Assembly: GCA_030019445.1 (NCBI GenBank)
Contig: JASEEU010000012.1
Span: 1-37,555 of the forward strand
From: Anaerosomatales bacterium
GTDB lineage: Bacteria > Actinomycetota > Coriobacteriia > Anaerosomatales > Anaerosomataceae
Reading direction: 5' to 3'
Length of the DNA: 37,555 nt
Shown: piece by piece, positions 7,886 to 16,772 of the stretch
Layout of the letters: every line of letters starts with the position of its first letter
Numbering within the stretch: position 1 is the stretch's first letter
Notes under the pieces: model-generated
What the model was told of the DNA's origin: nothing
Database searches by the model: none
What the model saw: only the letters and a program-made list of their open reading frames with translations
Program-made: the position numbers and the translations under genes

Positions 7886-9989
7886 CCTCCTCGAGCGCGT
7901 CAAGGGCCTCTGGCCCACGACCGGATGGCTCTCCACGGTACCCGGCCAGCGCGTCGCCCTCGGCGTCGCGGTGATCATCCTCGCCGTGGTGCCCATCGCG
8001 GTGCGCGTGGTGCCGATCGGTCTCGAGGTCGGCCAACCGGCGCCCCGGACGTTCCGCGCCACCCGCCCGATCCAGTACGTGGACACCGAGGCTACGCAGG
8101 CGCTCAGAGAGGCCGCCCGAGAAGGCGTCAACCCGGTCTACCAGTTCGACCAGGACGCGCAGACCGAGGTGCGCCGCGACGTGGTGGAGTTCTTCTCCTC
8201 GGCTCTCTCCGTGCAGGCCTCGCTGGACACGAGCGCGCAGGTCGAGTACCTGCTCGACCGCTACGGCAGCCGCGTGGACACCCCGACGGTCGAGGCGCTC
8301 GTGAGCCTCGACACCACGGCCACGGAGGCGGCGGCCCGCAATACGGAGTCGCTCGTGGCCGGCGTCATGGCCTCGCGTATCCAGGAGAACGACCTCGAGC
8401 AGGCGCGCAACCAGCTGGCGCAGTCCGCCGAGCTCATCCCGATGTCGCTCGGTCAGCGCTACGTGGTCATCGGTGTCGGGACGGCGTTCATCGAGCCGAC
8501 GCTCGTGCTCGACCAGGAGGCGACCGAGCAGGCGCGAGAGGCGGCCGCCGAGCGGGTATCGCCCGTGGTGACGCTCGTTCAGGAGGGCGAGAACATCGTC
8601 GCCAAGGGCGAGATCGTCACCGAGCGCGACGTCGAGATGGTGCGCAGCCTCGGCGGCCTCGAACGCGGCGTGGACCTGCAGTCCGTCGTGGCGTCGATGG
8701 TCCTGATGGCGATGCTGATCTTCACCACGGGCGGGTTCATCTACCGCTTCGAGGAGCACGTCTGGCTCCGCATGCGCGACCTGCTGATCATCGCCGCGCT
8801 GCTCCTCGGCATGATGTACCTCACCCGGGGCACGTCGCTTCTGGCACCGGAGCTCTCGCCGTACCTGATGCCGGTCCCCCTCGCGCCCATCCTGGCGACG
8901 CTGCTCGTTGGACCGGTCGCCGGCGTCATCATCACCGTGCTGACGACGATCGGCGGCCTCCTGCTCGGCTTCTCAGGCGGAGTGCAGGTCGTCGCCACCG
9001 TGCTCGCGAGCCTCGCCGCGATCGTCGTCGTTGCCAACATCAACCAGCGCAGCCACCTGTTCTACGCCGGCGGCTACGTCATCGCGCTCCAGGGGGTCGT
9101 ATCGTTCGGCACGTCGCTCGCCTCGGGCAACGCCATCCAGCAGGCGCTCGGCGCGGGCCTGTACGGCCTGCTCGGCGGCCTGGTGACCGCAGTGCTCACC
9201 CTCGGCCTCCTGCCGTTCTTCGAGCACATCTTCGGCGTCACGACCGACATCCGCCTGCTCGAGCTCGGCAACCCGGGTCACCCGTTGCTGCGGCGGCTCA
9301 TGACCGAGGCACCGGGCACGTACAACCACTCCGTGATGACCGGCAACCTCGCCGAGACGGCCGCCGAGGCGATCGGAGCCAATCCGCTGCTCGCCCGCGT
9401 GGGCTCGTACTTCCACGACGTCGGCAAGCTGCGGCGTCCCGCGTTCTTCGTGGAGAACCAGGCCGGTGGGGTGAACCCGCACGACACGACGTCGCCGACC
9501 CTCTCGGCGCTTATCATCACCGCGCATGTACGCGAGGGCCTGGAGCTGGCCAAGGAGTACCGTCTCCCGCGTGAGATCACCGACATCATCATCGAGCACC
9601 ACGGCACATCGATGGTGTCGTACTTCTACAACAAGGCCGCCGAGTCAGGCGGCGCGGTCCACGAGCGCGACTTCCGCTACAGCGGTCGCCGTCCGTCGTC
9701 GCCGGAGGCCGCGCTCATCATGCTCGCCGACAGCGTGGAGGCGGCGGTGCGCGCGCTCGGTAAGCCCACGCCGCAGCACATCGAAGACACCGTGCGCAAG
9801 ATCGTGAAGGGCAAGATCGAGGACCACCAGCTCGATGACGCCCACCTGACCCTTGCCGACATCGAGCGCATCGTGCAGGTCTACACGCGCATGCTGGCGA
9901 GCGTCTATCATCCTCGTATCGAGTACCCTGAGCCGCCCGCTAGGAGGGATCCGGATGCGCGTCAGCGTAACGAGCCATCGCGAACCTGA
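7878..9989 (+). CDS. pgpH: 7TMR-HDED/HD-domain phosphohydrolase (PgpH-like c-di-AMP phosphodiesterase)
   Basis: This 703-aa membrane protein has an N-terminal signal-anchor (about residues 24-48), a large extracytoplasmic 7TMR-HDED domain (about 50-275), a seven-helix membrane block (about 275-470) and a cytoplasmic HD domain. The HD catalytic pair is His513-Asp514 in SYFHDVGK, with upstream TYNHSVM and downstream IIEHHGT. Listeria PgpH with this architecture hydrolyses c-di-AMP to pApA; the same activity here is inferred from architecture. ATG 7878 follows AGGAG by 4 bases and overlaps phoH. The 3' end overlaps ybeY by 35 bp. The position between phoH and ybeY matches yqfF of Bacillus. No diadenylate cyclase gene is in the window. 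Confidence 0.9.
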   Translation: MPSLLERVKGLWPTTGWLSTVPGQRVALGVAVIILAVVPIAVRVVPIGLEVGQPAPRTFRATRPIQYVDTEATQALREAAREGVNPVYQFDQDAQTEVRRDVVEFFSSALSVQASLDTSAQVEYLLDRYGSRVDTPTVEALVSLDTTATEAAARNTESLVAGVMASRIQENDLEQARNQLAQSAELIPMSLGQRYVVIGVGTAFIEPTLVLDQEATEQAREAAAERVSPVVTLVQEGENIVAKGEIVTERDVEMVRSLGGLERGVDLQSVVASMVLMAMLIFTTGGFIYRFEEHVWLRMRDLLIIAALLLGMMYLTRGTSLLAPELSPYLMPVPLAPILATLLVGPVAGVIITVLTTIGGLLLGFSGGVQVVATVLASLAAIVVVANINQRSHLFYAGGYVIALQGVVSFGTSLASGNAIQQALGAGLYGLLGGLVTAVLTLGLLPFFEHIFGVTTDIRLLELGNPGHPLLRRLMTEAPGTYNHSVMTGNLAETAAEAIGANPLLARVGSYFHDVGKLRRPAFFVENQAGGVNPHDTTSPTLSALIITAHVREGLELAKEYRLPREITDIIIEHHGTSMVSYFYNKAAESGGAVHERDFRYSGRRPSSPEAALIMLADSVEAAVRALGKPTPQHIEDTVRKIVKGKIEDHQLDDAHLTLADIERIVQVYTRMLASVYHPRIEYPEPPARRDPDARQRNEPSRT

Positions 9990-10398
9990 GCCCCTGAGCC
10001 TTGACGCGTTCGAGCGGCTCGGCCTGTTCGTCATGCGCATGGAGTCGGTGCCCGACGAGGCCGAGCTCTCCATCGCCCTCGTCGACGTCGACGAGATGGC
10101 GCACCTGAACGAGCAGTACCGCGGCATCCAGGGCCCGACCGACGTGCTCTCGTTCGGCTGCGACGATCCGTGTGCGACCGGCGGGGAGGAGCCGATCACC
10201 CTCGGGGATGTCATCATCGCGCCCGAGGTGGCCGAGGGGCAGGCCGCCGAGCTCGGCACCACCGTGGAGGCCGAGCTGAACCTGCTGCTCGTCCACGGCA
10301 TCCTCCACCTGCTCGGCTATGAGCACGACGCCGATGAGGATGCCGAGGTCATGCAGGCGCGCGAGCAGGTCGTGCTCGACGCGTACGCGGCGGAGTAG
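9955..10398 (+). CDS. ybeY: Endoribonuclease YbeY
   Basis: This 147-aa metalloprotein is involved in 16S rRNA 3'-end maturation and ribosome quality control. The family zinc motif H-G-x-L-H-L-x-G-Y-x-H is present as HGILHLLGYEHDAD. Another conserved stretch is GPTDVLSFGCDDP, where LSF is standard. The start ATG 9955 sits five bases after TAGGAGGGA and lies inside the end of the pgpH-like gene, so the two are translationally coupled. A longer in-frame extension to 9853 is only a shadow of the upstream gene. Confidence 0.94.
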   Translation: MRVSVTSHREPEPLSLDAFERLGLFVMRMESVPDEAELSIALVDVDEMAHLNEQYRGIQGPTDVLSFGCDDPCATGGEEPITLGDVIIAPEVAEGQAAELGTTVEAELNLLLVHGILHLLGYEHDADEDAEVMQAREQVVLDAYAAE

Positions 10399-10405
10399 GC
10401 AGCCG

Positions 10406-11107
10406 ATGCGCAGCAAGTCGCTGCTCTGGAGCTTCAACTACGCCATCGAAGGCATCGTCTACGCGCTCAAGACGCAGCGCAACATGCGGCTGCACATCGC
10501 CGCTGCCGCGCTCGTGCTGGTGGCGTCGTTGTTCTTCCGCATCGGCCGCTTCGAGTTCATCGCCGTCGTGTTCGCGATCACGTTCGTGCTCGTGACCGAG
10601 CTCGTGAACACCGCGCTGGAGGCGGCCATCGACGTCTCGACCGAAGGGTTCGACCCGGTCGCCAAGGTCGCCAAGGACGTGGCCGCGGGCGCGGTCTTCG
10701 TCGCGGCCGTGAACGCGCTCGTCGTGGGATATATCGTCTTCTTCACGCGGCTGTCCTCGATGGCCGACACCCTGCTCGTGCGCGTCCGTCAGATGCCGCT
10801 GCACCTCACGGTCGTCGCGCTCGGCCTCTCGGCCATCGCGGTCCTCGTCTTCAAGGCGATCACCCGCACCGGGACGTTCATGCGTGGCGGCTGGCCGTCG
10901 GGGCACACCGCGCTCGCGACCACCGCGGCCACGGCGATCGCGTACATCACCGACGACGCCAGCGCGACCGTGCTCGCGTTCTTCGCGGCCGCGCTCGTCG
11001 CGCAGAGCCGCGTGGAGTCCGAGGTCCACTCGATCTGGCAGGTGACGTGGGGCGCGATCGTCGGCGCGCTCATCACGACCGCGGTCTTTCAGCTATTCTG
11101 GTTCTAG
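10406..11107 (+). CDS. Bifunctional DgkA-type lipid kinase / PAP2 phosphatase fusion
   Basis: This is a 233-aa integral membrane protein. Residues 1-115 form a DgkA-type domain with the active-site signature LVTELVNTALEAAID and KVAKDVAAGAV. Residues 130-233 form a PAP2-type phosphatase domain with PSGHTA and SRVESEVHS motifs. In Gram-positives DgkA homologues phosphorylate undecaprenol, and PAP2 enzymes dephosphorylate undecaprenyl pyrophosphate or phosphatidyl lipids. A fusion would combine phosphorylation and dephosphorylation of the lipid carrier used for wall synthesis (inference). It takes the place of stand-alone dgkA between ybeY and cdd. ATG 10406 follows CGGAG by about 10 bases and starts 7 bp after the ybeY stop. 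The substrate is not proven. Confidence 0.88.
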   Translation: MRSKSLLWSFNYAIEGIVYALKTQRNMRLHIAAAALVLVASLFFRIGRFEFIAVVFAITFVLVTELVNTALEAAIDVSTEGFDPVAKVAKDVAAGAVFVAAVNALVVGYIVFFTRLSSMADTLLVRVRQMPLHLTVVALGLSAIAVLVFKAITRTGTFMRGGWPSGHTALATTAATAIAYITDDASATVLAFFAAALVAQSRVESEVHSIWQVTWGAIVGALITTAVFQLFWF

Positions 11108-11137
11108 CCGCCACAGAGGAGGCCTGAGCACCGCACG

Positions 11138-12427
11138 ATGCCCGCTGTCACGCTCATCACCGAAGTCGTCATCCTCATCGCCCTCGTCGTGGTCGTCGGG
11201 TTGTTCTCCGCGGCCGAGGCGTCGGTCTTCCTGCTCACACGCAGCCGCGCCCGCCGGCTCATCGAGGCCGATCGCAAGGGCGCGCGCTCCGTCGACGCCG
11301 TGCTCGAGCGTCCGGCCCGCCTCATGGGTGCCGCCGCGGTCGCGCGTGCGCTGGCGTACGGCACCGCCGCGGTGAGCGCCGCATGGGCGGCCGCCGACCT
11401 CGTCGAGTCCGCCGGGGCGTGGCCCTGGATGCTCGTAGCCGCCGGCGTGTCGGTGACCGTGGTCTTCACGCTGGGCGAGACGCTGCCCCGCACGCTCGCC
11501 GTCCACAACCCCGAGCGCGTCGCTCTCGCGATGGCCCCGCCGGCACGGCGCCTGGCGGCGGTGTTCTCGCCGGTGGCGCGTCTGCTCGGTGCTGGCTGGC
11601 TGTGGATCGTCGGTCTGGTGGCCGAGGAGCCGCGCGGCGACGTGTGGGTCACCGAGGACACCTACCGCGCATCCGCGCTCTCGGATGACGAGGAGGTCGC
11701 GCGCGAGGAGGCCGAGGAGGCCTTCATCGACGCCGTCCAGGACTTCACGAGCAAGATCGTGCGCGAGGTGATGGTGCCGCGTCCGGACATGGAGTGCCTT
11801 GAAGACACCGCGTCCGCAGCCGAGGCGGTCGTGGCCATCCAGCGCTCGGGCTACTCGCGGCTGCCGGTCTTCCACGAGTCGGTCGATGACATCCTCGGCG
11901 TCCTGTACGCGAAGGACCTGCTCGTGGCGATGGCGCAGGACGGTGCCGAGCCGGCCGTGGCGAGCCTCGTACGTGAGGCGTACTTCGTGCCGGAGACCAA
12001 GCCGGTGGAGGAGCTCCTCGTCGAGATGCGCTCTCGAACGCACATCGCTATCGTCGCCGACGAGTACGGCGGGACGGCGGGCCTCGTGACGATCGAGGAC
12101 TTGCTGGAGGAGATCGTCGGCGAGATCTTCGACGAGTACGACCGTGCCGAGCCGATGATCGTGCAGCTCTCGGCCGAGCGGTACCGCATCGACGGGCGCA
12201 TGCCCATCGACGACTTGAACGAGCTCTTCGGTACCGACATCGAGATCGAGGCGGATACCGTGGGCGGGCTCTTCGTGGAGCTCGTGGGTCATATCCCTGA
12301 CCCGGGCGAGACGGTCGCGGTCGAGGGCCTGCAGCTCACGGTGGACGAGCTTGAAGGTAACCGCGTACGGCGGCTCGTGGTCGAACCAGCCGCAAACGGC
12401 AGCGACGAGGAGGATGACGATGGCTGA
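11138..12427 (+). CDS. CorC/HlyC-family transporter (DUF21-CBS, CNNM-like)
   Basis: This 429-aa protein has the layout of hemolysin C / CorC / CNNM-type proteins. An N-terminal membrane domain (DUF21; helices near residues 5-27, 65-85 and 92-115) contains VGLFSAAEASVFLLTRSR. A tandem CBS pair (about 200-330) contains VREVMVPRPDM, GYSRLPVFHES and IVADEYGGTAGLVTIEDLLEEIVGEI. The C-terminal CorC/HlyC domain contains RIDGRMPIDDLNELFG. Relatives act in magnesium or cobalt efflux and tolerance; the hemolysin name is historical. AGAGGAGG (11115-11122) precedes the ATG at an unusually long 15 bases. The stop overlaps cdd. The gene is an insertion relative to the Bacillus gene order. Confidence 0.9.
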   Translation: MPAVTLITEVVILIALVVVVGLFSAAEASVFLLTRSRARRLIEADRKGARSVDAVLERPARLMGAAAVARALAYGTAAVSAAWAAADLVESAGAWPWMLVAAGVSVTVVFTLGETLPRTLAVHNPERVALAMAPPARRLAAVFSPVARLLGAGWLWIVGLVAEEPRGDVWVTEDTYRASALSDDEEVAREEAEEAFIDAVQDFTSKIVREVMVPRPDMECLEDTASAAEAVVAIQRSGYSRLPVFHESVDDILGVLYAKDLLVAMAQDGAEPAVASLVREAYFVPETKPVEELLVEMRSRTHIAIVADEYGGTAGLVTIEDLLEEIVGEIFDEYDRAEPMIVQLSAERYRIDGRMPIDDLNELFGTDIEIEADTVGGLFVELVGHIPDPGETVAVEGLQLTVDELEGNRVRRLVVEPAANGSDEEDDDG

Positions 12428-12848
12428 GGTCACGCAGGCGGATCTGGCATTGCTCGCATTCGCGCGCGAGGTCCGCAACCGCGCGTACGCGCCCTACTCG
12501 GGCTTCCGCGTCGGCGCCGCCGTCTTCGCGGGCGGCGACATCTACCAGGGCGTCAACGTGGAGAACGCGGCGTACGGCTCGACCGTCTGCGCCGAGCGCG
12601 CTGCCGCGACCGCGGCGGTGACGGCCGGCAAGACCGAGTTCGACGCCATCGCCGTCGTCGGCGACTCCGCGGACCCGACCGTCCCGTGCGGCGCGTGCCG
12701 CCAGTTCCTCGCCGAGTTCAACCCCCACATGCGCGTCATCATGGGCGGGAAAGGCGAGGAAGTGATGGTTCGCACCCTCGACGAACTGCTCCCCGAAGCG
12801 TTCGTGCGCGCCTACCTCGACCAGGACGATGGTGACGATTCCGAGTGA
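12420..12848 (+). CDS. cdd: Cytidine deaminase
   Basis: This 142-aa enzyme has the size of the homotetrameric type. It deaminates cytidine and deoxycytidine to uridine and deoxyuridine for pyrimidine salvage. Zinc and catalytic residues are visible: Cys57 and Glu59 in VCAERAA, and Cys90 and Cys93 in PCGACRQ. The substrate motif NVENAAYG is intact. ATG 12420 is six bases after GAGGAGG; the ATG at 12414 would overlap the ribosome site. The gene overlaps corC by 8 bp and its stop overlaps the era start (GTGA). The last residues are acidic (DQDDGDDSE). Confidence 0.96.
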   Translation: MAEVTQADLALLAFAREVRNRAYAPYSGFRVGAAVFAGGDIYQGVNVENAAYGSTVCAERAAATAAVTAGKTEFDAIAVVGDSADPTVPCGACRQFLAEFNPHMRVIMGGKGEEVMVRTLDELLPEAFVRAYLDQDDGDDSE

Positions 12849-13771
12849 GCGGTCCTCTTGAGGGCGCCGCGTCCGGCGGCGTCAGAAGCGGCTTCGTCGC
12901 ACTCGTCGGCAGGCCGAACGCCGGTAAGTCGACGCTGCTGAACGCGCTCGTCGGCGTGAAGGTGGCGATCACCTCGGACACTCCGCAGACGACGCGCCAC
13001 CGCCTGCGCGGCATCGTCGACACCGACGACGCCCAGATCGTGCTCGTGGACACCCCGGGGCTTCACAAGCCCATCGACGCGCTCGGCGAGGAGCTCAACC
13101 GCTCGAGTCTCATGGCGCTCGCCGACGTGGATGTGGCGTGCCTCGTGATCGACGGCTCCGTCCCGGTGGGGAAGGGCGACCGCTGGGTCGCGCACCGGGT
13201 GGCCGAGAGCGGCGCGCAGCGCGTCCTCGTGCTCACCAAGGCCGACCTCACCAAGCCCGAGGTCTTGCTGCGCCGCCTCGACGAGGCGCGCAAGCTCGGG
13301 CCGTTCGACGATGAGGTGGTCGTCTCGGCGGTCTCCGGCTTCAACCTGGAAGGTTTCACCGCCGCGGTGAAACGCCTCCTGCCGGAGGGTCCCCGCTACT
13401 TCCCGCGTGACATGCCCACCGACCAGCCCCTCGACGTCATGCTTGCCGAGTTCGTGCGCGAGAAGATCCTGCGCCACACGCGCGACGAAGTGCCGCACGC
13501 GATCGGCGTCGCGGTCGAGGACCTGGAGCGCGACGAGAAGGCGGACCTGACGAGCATCCGGATGCTCATCTACGTGGAGCGGGAGTCGCAGAAGGGCATC
13601 ATCATCGGTAAGGGCGGCGAGATGATCAAGACGATCGGCACCGAGGCCCGTGCCGACCTCGAGCGACTCCTCGGCACGAAGGTGTTCCTCGACCTCCGTG
13701 TGAAGGTGCGCAAGGACTGGCGCCGCGATGCCACGCAGATCCGCCGCTTCGGCTATGGAGAGGGGTTGTGA
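12845..13771 (+). CDS. era: GTPase Era
   Basis: This 308-aa GTPase chaperones 16S rRNA 3'-end maturation and 30S assembly. The G motifs are GRPNAGKST (G1), SDTPQTTRHR (G2), DTPGLHKP (G3) and TKAD (G4). The C-terminal KH domain, which binds the 16S 3' end, holds KGIIIGKGGEMIKTIG and KVRKDWRRD. The GTG start overlaps the cdd stop and no strong ribosome site is seen, so translation probably depends on coupling. Together with ybeY upstream it forms a 16S-maturation pair. The TGA overlaps deoC. Confidence 0.97.
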   Translation: MSGPLEGAASGGVRSGFVALVGRPNAGKSTLLNALVGVKVAITSDTPQTTRHRLRGIVDTDDAQIVLVDTPGLHKPIDALGEELNRSSLMALADVDVACLVIDGSVPVGKGDRWVAHRVAESGAQRVLVLTKADLTKPEVLLRRLDEARKLGPFDDEVVVSAVSGFNLEGFTAAVKRLLPEGPRYFPRDMPTDQPLDVMLAEFVREKILRHTRDEVPHAIGVAVEDLERDEKADLTSIRMLIYVERESQKGIIIGKGGEMIKTIGTEARADLERLLGTKVFLDLRVKVRKDWRRDATQIRRFGYGEGL

Positions 13772-14466
13772 TGGACCGCGCCACGCTCGCGATGCACATC
13801 GACCAGACGCTGCTGAAGCCGACCGTGGGCTACAACGCCGCCGCCGAGTGGATGGAGGCGAACGCCCGCCAGGGCTTCGCCGCGCTCTGCGTCTCGCCGT
13901 TCCTCGTCCCGCTCGCCACCCAGCGCCTGGCCGGCACGGGCACGCTCGTGTGCTCGGTCTGCGGCTTCCCGCTCGGCTACAACAACACGGAGTCCAAGGC
14001 CGAGGAGGCCGCGCACCTCGTGCAGCTCGGATGCCACGAGGTGGACATGGTCATGAACATCGCCGCGCTGCTCGAAGACGAGCGCGAGTTCGTCAAAGAC
14101 GACATCGCGGCGGTCGTCGAGGCGGTGGCCGAGGAGTCGAGCGGCGCGTCGCACGTGAAGGTCATCCTGGAGACCGGCTACCTCTCGCCCGAGCAGGTCG
14201 CGCTGGCGAGCCTGCTCGCCAAGGAGGCGGGCGCGCACTACGTGAAGACGTCGACCGGCTTCGGTCCGCGCGGCGCGTCGACCGAGGACGTCGCCATCAT
14301 GCGCGAGGCTGTCGGCCCCGGGCTCGGCGTGAAGGCGGCCGGCGGCATCCGCGACCTCGACACCGCGCTCGCGATGATCGAGGCGGGCGCCGACCGGCTC
14401 GGCACCTCTTCGGGGCTCGAGATACTCGAAGCGCTCGAGGCGCGTGCGCGCACGTCGGAAGGGTAG
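13771..14466 (+). CDS. deoC: Deoxyribose-phosphate aldolase
   Basis: This 231-aa class I aldolase splits 2-deoxyribose-5-phosphate into glyceraldehyde-3-phosphate and acetaldehyde in deoxynucleoside catabolism. The family motifs are HIDQTLLKPT, EVDMVMNI and KVILETGYLS, followed by the Schiff-base lysine Lys159 (HYVKTSTGFG) and the second active-site lysine Lys188 (GVKAAGGIRD). ATG 13771 overlaps the era stop (TGATG) and has GGAGAGGGG upstream; the adjacent GTG at 13768 is the alternative. Its company with cdd makes functional sense, since both salvage nucleosides. It is inserted between era and recO relative to the Bacillus order. Confidence 0.96.
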   Translation: MDRATLAMHIDQTLLKPTVGYNAAAEWMEANARQGFAALCVSPFLVPLATQRLAGTGTLVCSVCGFPLGYNNTESKAEEAAHLVQLGCHEVDMVMNIAALLEDEREFVKDDIAAVVEAVAEESSGASHVKVILETGYLSPEQVALASLLAKEAGAHYVKTSTGFGPRGASTEDVAIMREAVGPGLGVKAAGGIRDLDTALAMIEAGADRLGTSSGLEILEALEARARTSEG

Positions 14467-14476
14467 GCACGGCCGG

Positions 14477-15238
14477 GTGGCGACGTACCGGGCGCGGGCG
14501 CTCGCGCTCCGCAAGACGCGGCTCGGCGAGTCCGACCTCATCGTGACGCTGCTCGCCGCCGACGGCTGCCAGATCCGCGCGGTGGCCAAGGGGGCGCGCA
14601 AGACCAAGTCGCGCTTCGGCGCGCGGCTCGAGCCGTTCTCGGTCACCGACCTCCTGCTCGCGCGCGGGCGCTCCCTCGACATCGTCACCGAGGCCGAGTG
14701 CGTGACCAGCCACGAGGCGCTGCGTACCGACTACGACCGGACGACCGCCGCGTCGGTGGTCGCCGACTTCCTCGACAAGGTCTCGGTGGAGTGTCAGGCC
14801 GAGGAGCAGCTCTTCCCGCTCGGCGTGACCACGCTCGACGTCATGGAGTCCGCCGCGATAGACGCGCTCCCCGCGCTCGTCGCGGCGTTCCTCGTGAAGG
14901 GCATGGCGATGCACGGTTACCGACCGCAGCTCGCGGCGTGCGCCGCGTGCGGCGAGCCCTTCTCGGCGGAGCGTGGTGCCTCGCGACGCTTCTCGCTCGA
15001 GGGGGGCGGCATCCTGTGCGACGGGTGCGTGGGCGCCGACCCGGCGGCGTTGCGGGTCTCGGCGGAGCTCGCCGAGACGCTCGGCTTGCTGCTGCGCTCG
15101 AAGATGAGCGACGTGGCAGGAGCCGGGCTTCCCGCCGCGAAGGTGAAAGAGGCGCTCGTCGTGGTGCGGGCGTTCGCGGGCTACCACGTTCCGGCCCGCA
15201 TGAAGGCCCTGGAGATGTACGTGGGAGGGATGCAGTGA
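14477..15238 (+). CDS. recO: DNA repair protein RecO
   Basis: This 253-aa recombination mediator helps load RecA on SSB-coated DNA with RecR/RecF. The N-terminal OB fold begins TYRARALALRKTRLGESDLI with the RecO-typical VAKGARKTKSRFGARLEPF. A helical domain follows. A zinc finger is formed by two CxxC pairs (CAACGEPF at about residue 155 and CDGC at about 182). I chose GTG 14477 because the product then starts as RecO proteins do. Its ribosome site (GGAAGGG, about 13 bases away) is poor, so coupling with deoC is likely. It overlaps the next gene by 4 bp. Confidence 0.92.
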   Translation: MATYRARALALRKTRLGESDLIVTLLAADGCQIRAVAKGARKTKSRFGARLEPFSVTDLLLARGRSLDIVTEAECVTSHEALRTDYDRTTAASVVADFLDKVSVECQAEEQLFPLGVTTLDVMESAAIDALPALVAAFLVKGMAMHGYRPQLAACAACGEPFSAERGASRRFSLEGGGILCDGCVGADPAALRVSAELAETLGLLLRSKMSDVAGAGLPAAKVKEALVVVRAFAGYHVPARMKALEMYVGGMQ

Positions 15239-15723
15239 TCGAGTTCGAGTCCCGCATGGACGCGTCGCGCTACACGCGAGCGCTGCTCGTGGCGACGCTG
15301 CTCGATCCGCTCACGCCGCTCATCCTCGTCGGGATCGTCGCGGCGTTTCTCGTGGTGTGGCTCGTGCGCGGTGGGACGGTGGGCGCCGTCGCGGTGGTGC
15401 TCGCCACCGCGGCCGCCCTCGCCATCCTCGTGGGCTCGTACTGGGCGTCCATCAAGCTTGGCATGCGCGACCCGGTCGTGCGGGACCACGCGCTCGCGCA
15501 CCTGCAGGTGCGCGTGGATGAGCGCGAGGTCGTCGTGACGCGGCTCGGGACGGCCGCGGAGACGATCGCGTGGCCCGACGTCCGTCGCGTGCTGTGGCTC
15601 GGCGACCTGCTGCTGTTGCGCGTCGAGCTGCGGCAGTGGCTGCTGCTCGACACGGGCGACCTGGACGACGCGGGGCGCGCCCGGCTGCGCGCGCTCGGAC
15701 GCGCCCGTCGCGACCTGGCCTGA
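15235..15723 (+). CDS. Small membrane protein, YcxB-like (tentative)
   Basis: This 162-aa protein has two N-terminal membrane helices (about residues 26-48 and 52-72), then a cytoplasmic beta-rich tail with AETIAWPDVRRVLWLGDLLLLRVE. That pattern resembles the PH-like half of YcxB-family proteins; the assignment rests only on architecture and the function is unknown. The GTG start overlaps the recO stop and has GGGAGG seven bases upstream. It is the last gene of the long phoH-recO run; the next promoter begins 13 bp downstream. Confidence 0.7.
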   Translation: MIEFESRMDASRYTRALLVATLLDPLTPLILVGIVAAFLVVWLVRGGTVGAVAVVLATAAALAILVGSYWASIKLGMRDPVVRDHALAHLQVRVDEREVVVTRLGTAAETIAWPDVRRVLWLGDLLLLRVELRQWLLLDTGDLDDAGRARLRALGRARRDLA

Positions 15724-15735
15724 GGGCCGCTCGCG

Positions 15736-15765
15736 TTGACCCTCTCGGCCGTGCTCGGCTAGCAT
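15736..15765 (+). promoter_or_regulatory. Promoter of glyQ-glyS-ppsR
   Basis: A -35 box TTGACC (15736-15741) and a -10 box TAGCAT (15760-15765) are 18 bp apart, almost a copy of the hrcA promoter. The leader to the glyQ ATG is only about 68 nt, too short for a T-box. Confidence 0.72.
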
Positions 15766-15839
15766 GACACGCACGCGGGATGCTGCCGGAGCACCGGCAC
15801 GGACCGCACCTCGAGCCGACCGTGAGGGGCCATCACGCG

Positions 15840-16772
15840 ATGAGACCGCACTCGTTCCAAGACATCATCATGGCGTTGCAGCGCTACTGGGCCGAGCAGG
15901 GATGCGTGCTCCTGCAGCCCTACGACATGGAGGTGGGAGCGGGGACGTTCCACCCGGCCACGACGCTGCGGACGCTCGACCCGAAGCCGTGGCGCTGCGC
16001 GTACGTGCAGCCGAGCCGGCGGCCCACCGACGGCCGCTACGGCGAGAACCCCAACCGCCTCCAGCACTACTACCAGTACCAGGTGATCTTGCAGCCGTCG
16101 CCCGATGACGTGCTTGCGCTCTACTGGGACTCGCTGCGCGCCATCGGCATCGAGCCCGCGCAGCACGACGTGCGGCTCGTGGAAGACGACTGGGAGAGCC
16201 CGACGCTCGGCGCGTGGGGCCTGGGCTGGGAAGTGTGGCTCAACGGCATGGAGGTCACGCAGTTCACGTACTTCCAGCAGGTCGGCGGCATCGAGTGCCG
16301 GCCCGTGCCCGCCGAGATCACCTACGGCCTCGAGCGGCTCGCCATGTACATCCAGGGTGTGGACAGCGTCTACGACCTCACGTGGGTGGAGGGACCCGAC
16401 GGCGAGCGGTACACCTACGGTGACGTGTTCCTGGAAAACGAGCGCCAGTACTCGGCGCACAACTTCGAGCTCGCCGATATCGAGATGCTCTACACGCTCT
16501 TCGACACCTATGAGGCCGAGTGCAAGCGGCTGTTGGAGGGCGGCGTCGTGCTGCCCGCCTACGACTACGTGCTCAAGTGCAGCCACGCGTTCAACCTGCT
16601 CGATGCGCGCGGCGCCATCGCCGTGACCGAGCGCGTGTCGTTCATCGGCCGCGTGCGCGAGCTCGCCAAGGCGTGCGCCGAGCGGTACGCCGCGATGACG
16701 CGCGGCGAGGGCGAGGCGCCCGCCGACGCGCCCGGCGGCGACGACGACGCGAAGGGCGGTGAGGCCCGATGA
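15840..16772 (+). CDS. glyQ: Glycyl-tRNA synthetase alpha subunit
   Basis: This 310-aa class II synthetase catalytic subunit of the alpha2beta2 enzyme charges tRNA-Gly. It has the nearly invariant opening [18 protein letters not shown], then [12 protein letters not shown] and [18 protein letters not shown]. These are followed by [20 protein letters not shown] and [22 protein letters not shown] 15840 matches family starts and has GAGGGG 12 bases upstream; the ATG at 15780 would add an unconserved tail. The C-terminus adds an Asp/Gly/Ala-rich tail beyond the fold. It overlaps glyS (ATGA). The two-subunit enzyme argues against Mycobacterium/Streptomyces-type actinobacteria, which have a single-chain form. 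Confidence 0.97.
   Translation: MRPHSFQDIIMALQRYWAEQGCVLLQPYDMEVGAGTFHPATTLRTLDPKPWRCAYVQPSRRPTDGRYGENPNRLQHYYQYQVILQPSPDDVLALYWDSLRAIGIEPAQHDVRLVEDDWESPTLGAWGLGWEVWLNGMEVTQFTYFQQVGGIECRPVPAEITYGLERLAMYIQGVDSVYDLTWVEGPDGERYTYGDVFLENERQYSAHNFELADIEMLYTLFDTYEAECKRLLEGGVVLPAYDYVLKCSHAFNLLDARGAIAVTERVSFIGRVRELAKACAERYAAMTRGEGEAPADAPGGDDDAKGGEAR

Noticed and set aside
9853-9954. N-terminal extension of YbeY
   Set aside because: It reads through the pgpH-like coding sequence in another frame, and a strong ribosome site supports ATG 9955.
15766-15839. T-box leader before glyQ
   Set aside because: The leader is only about 70 nt and lacks the T-box sequence and antiterminator.
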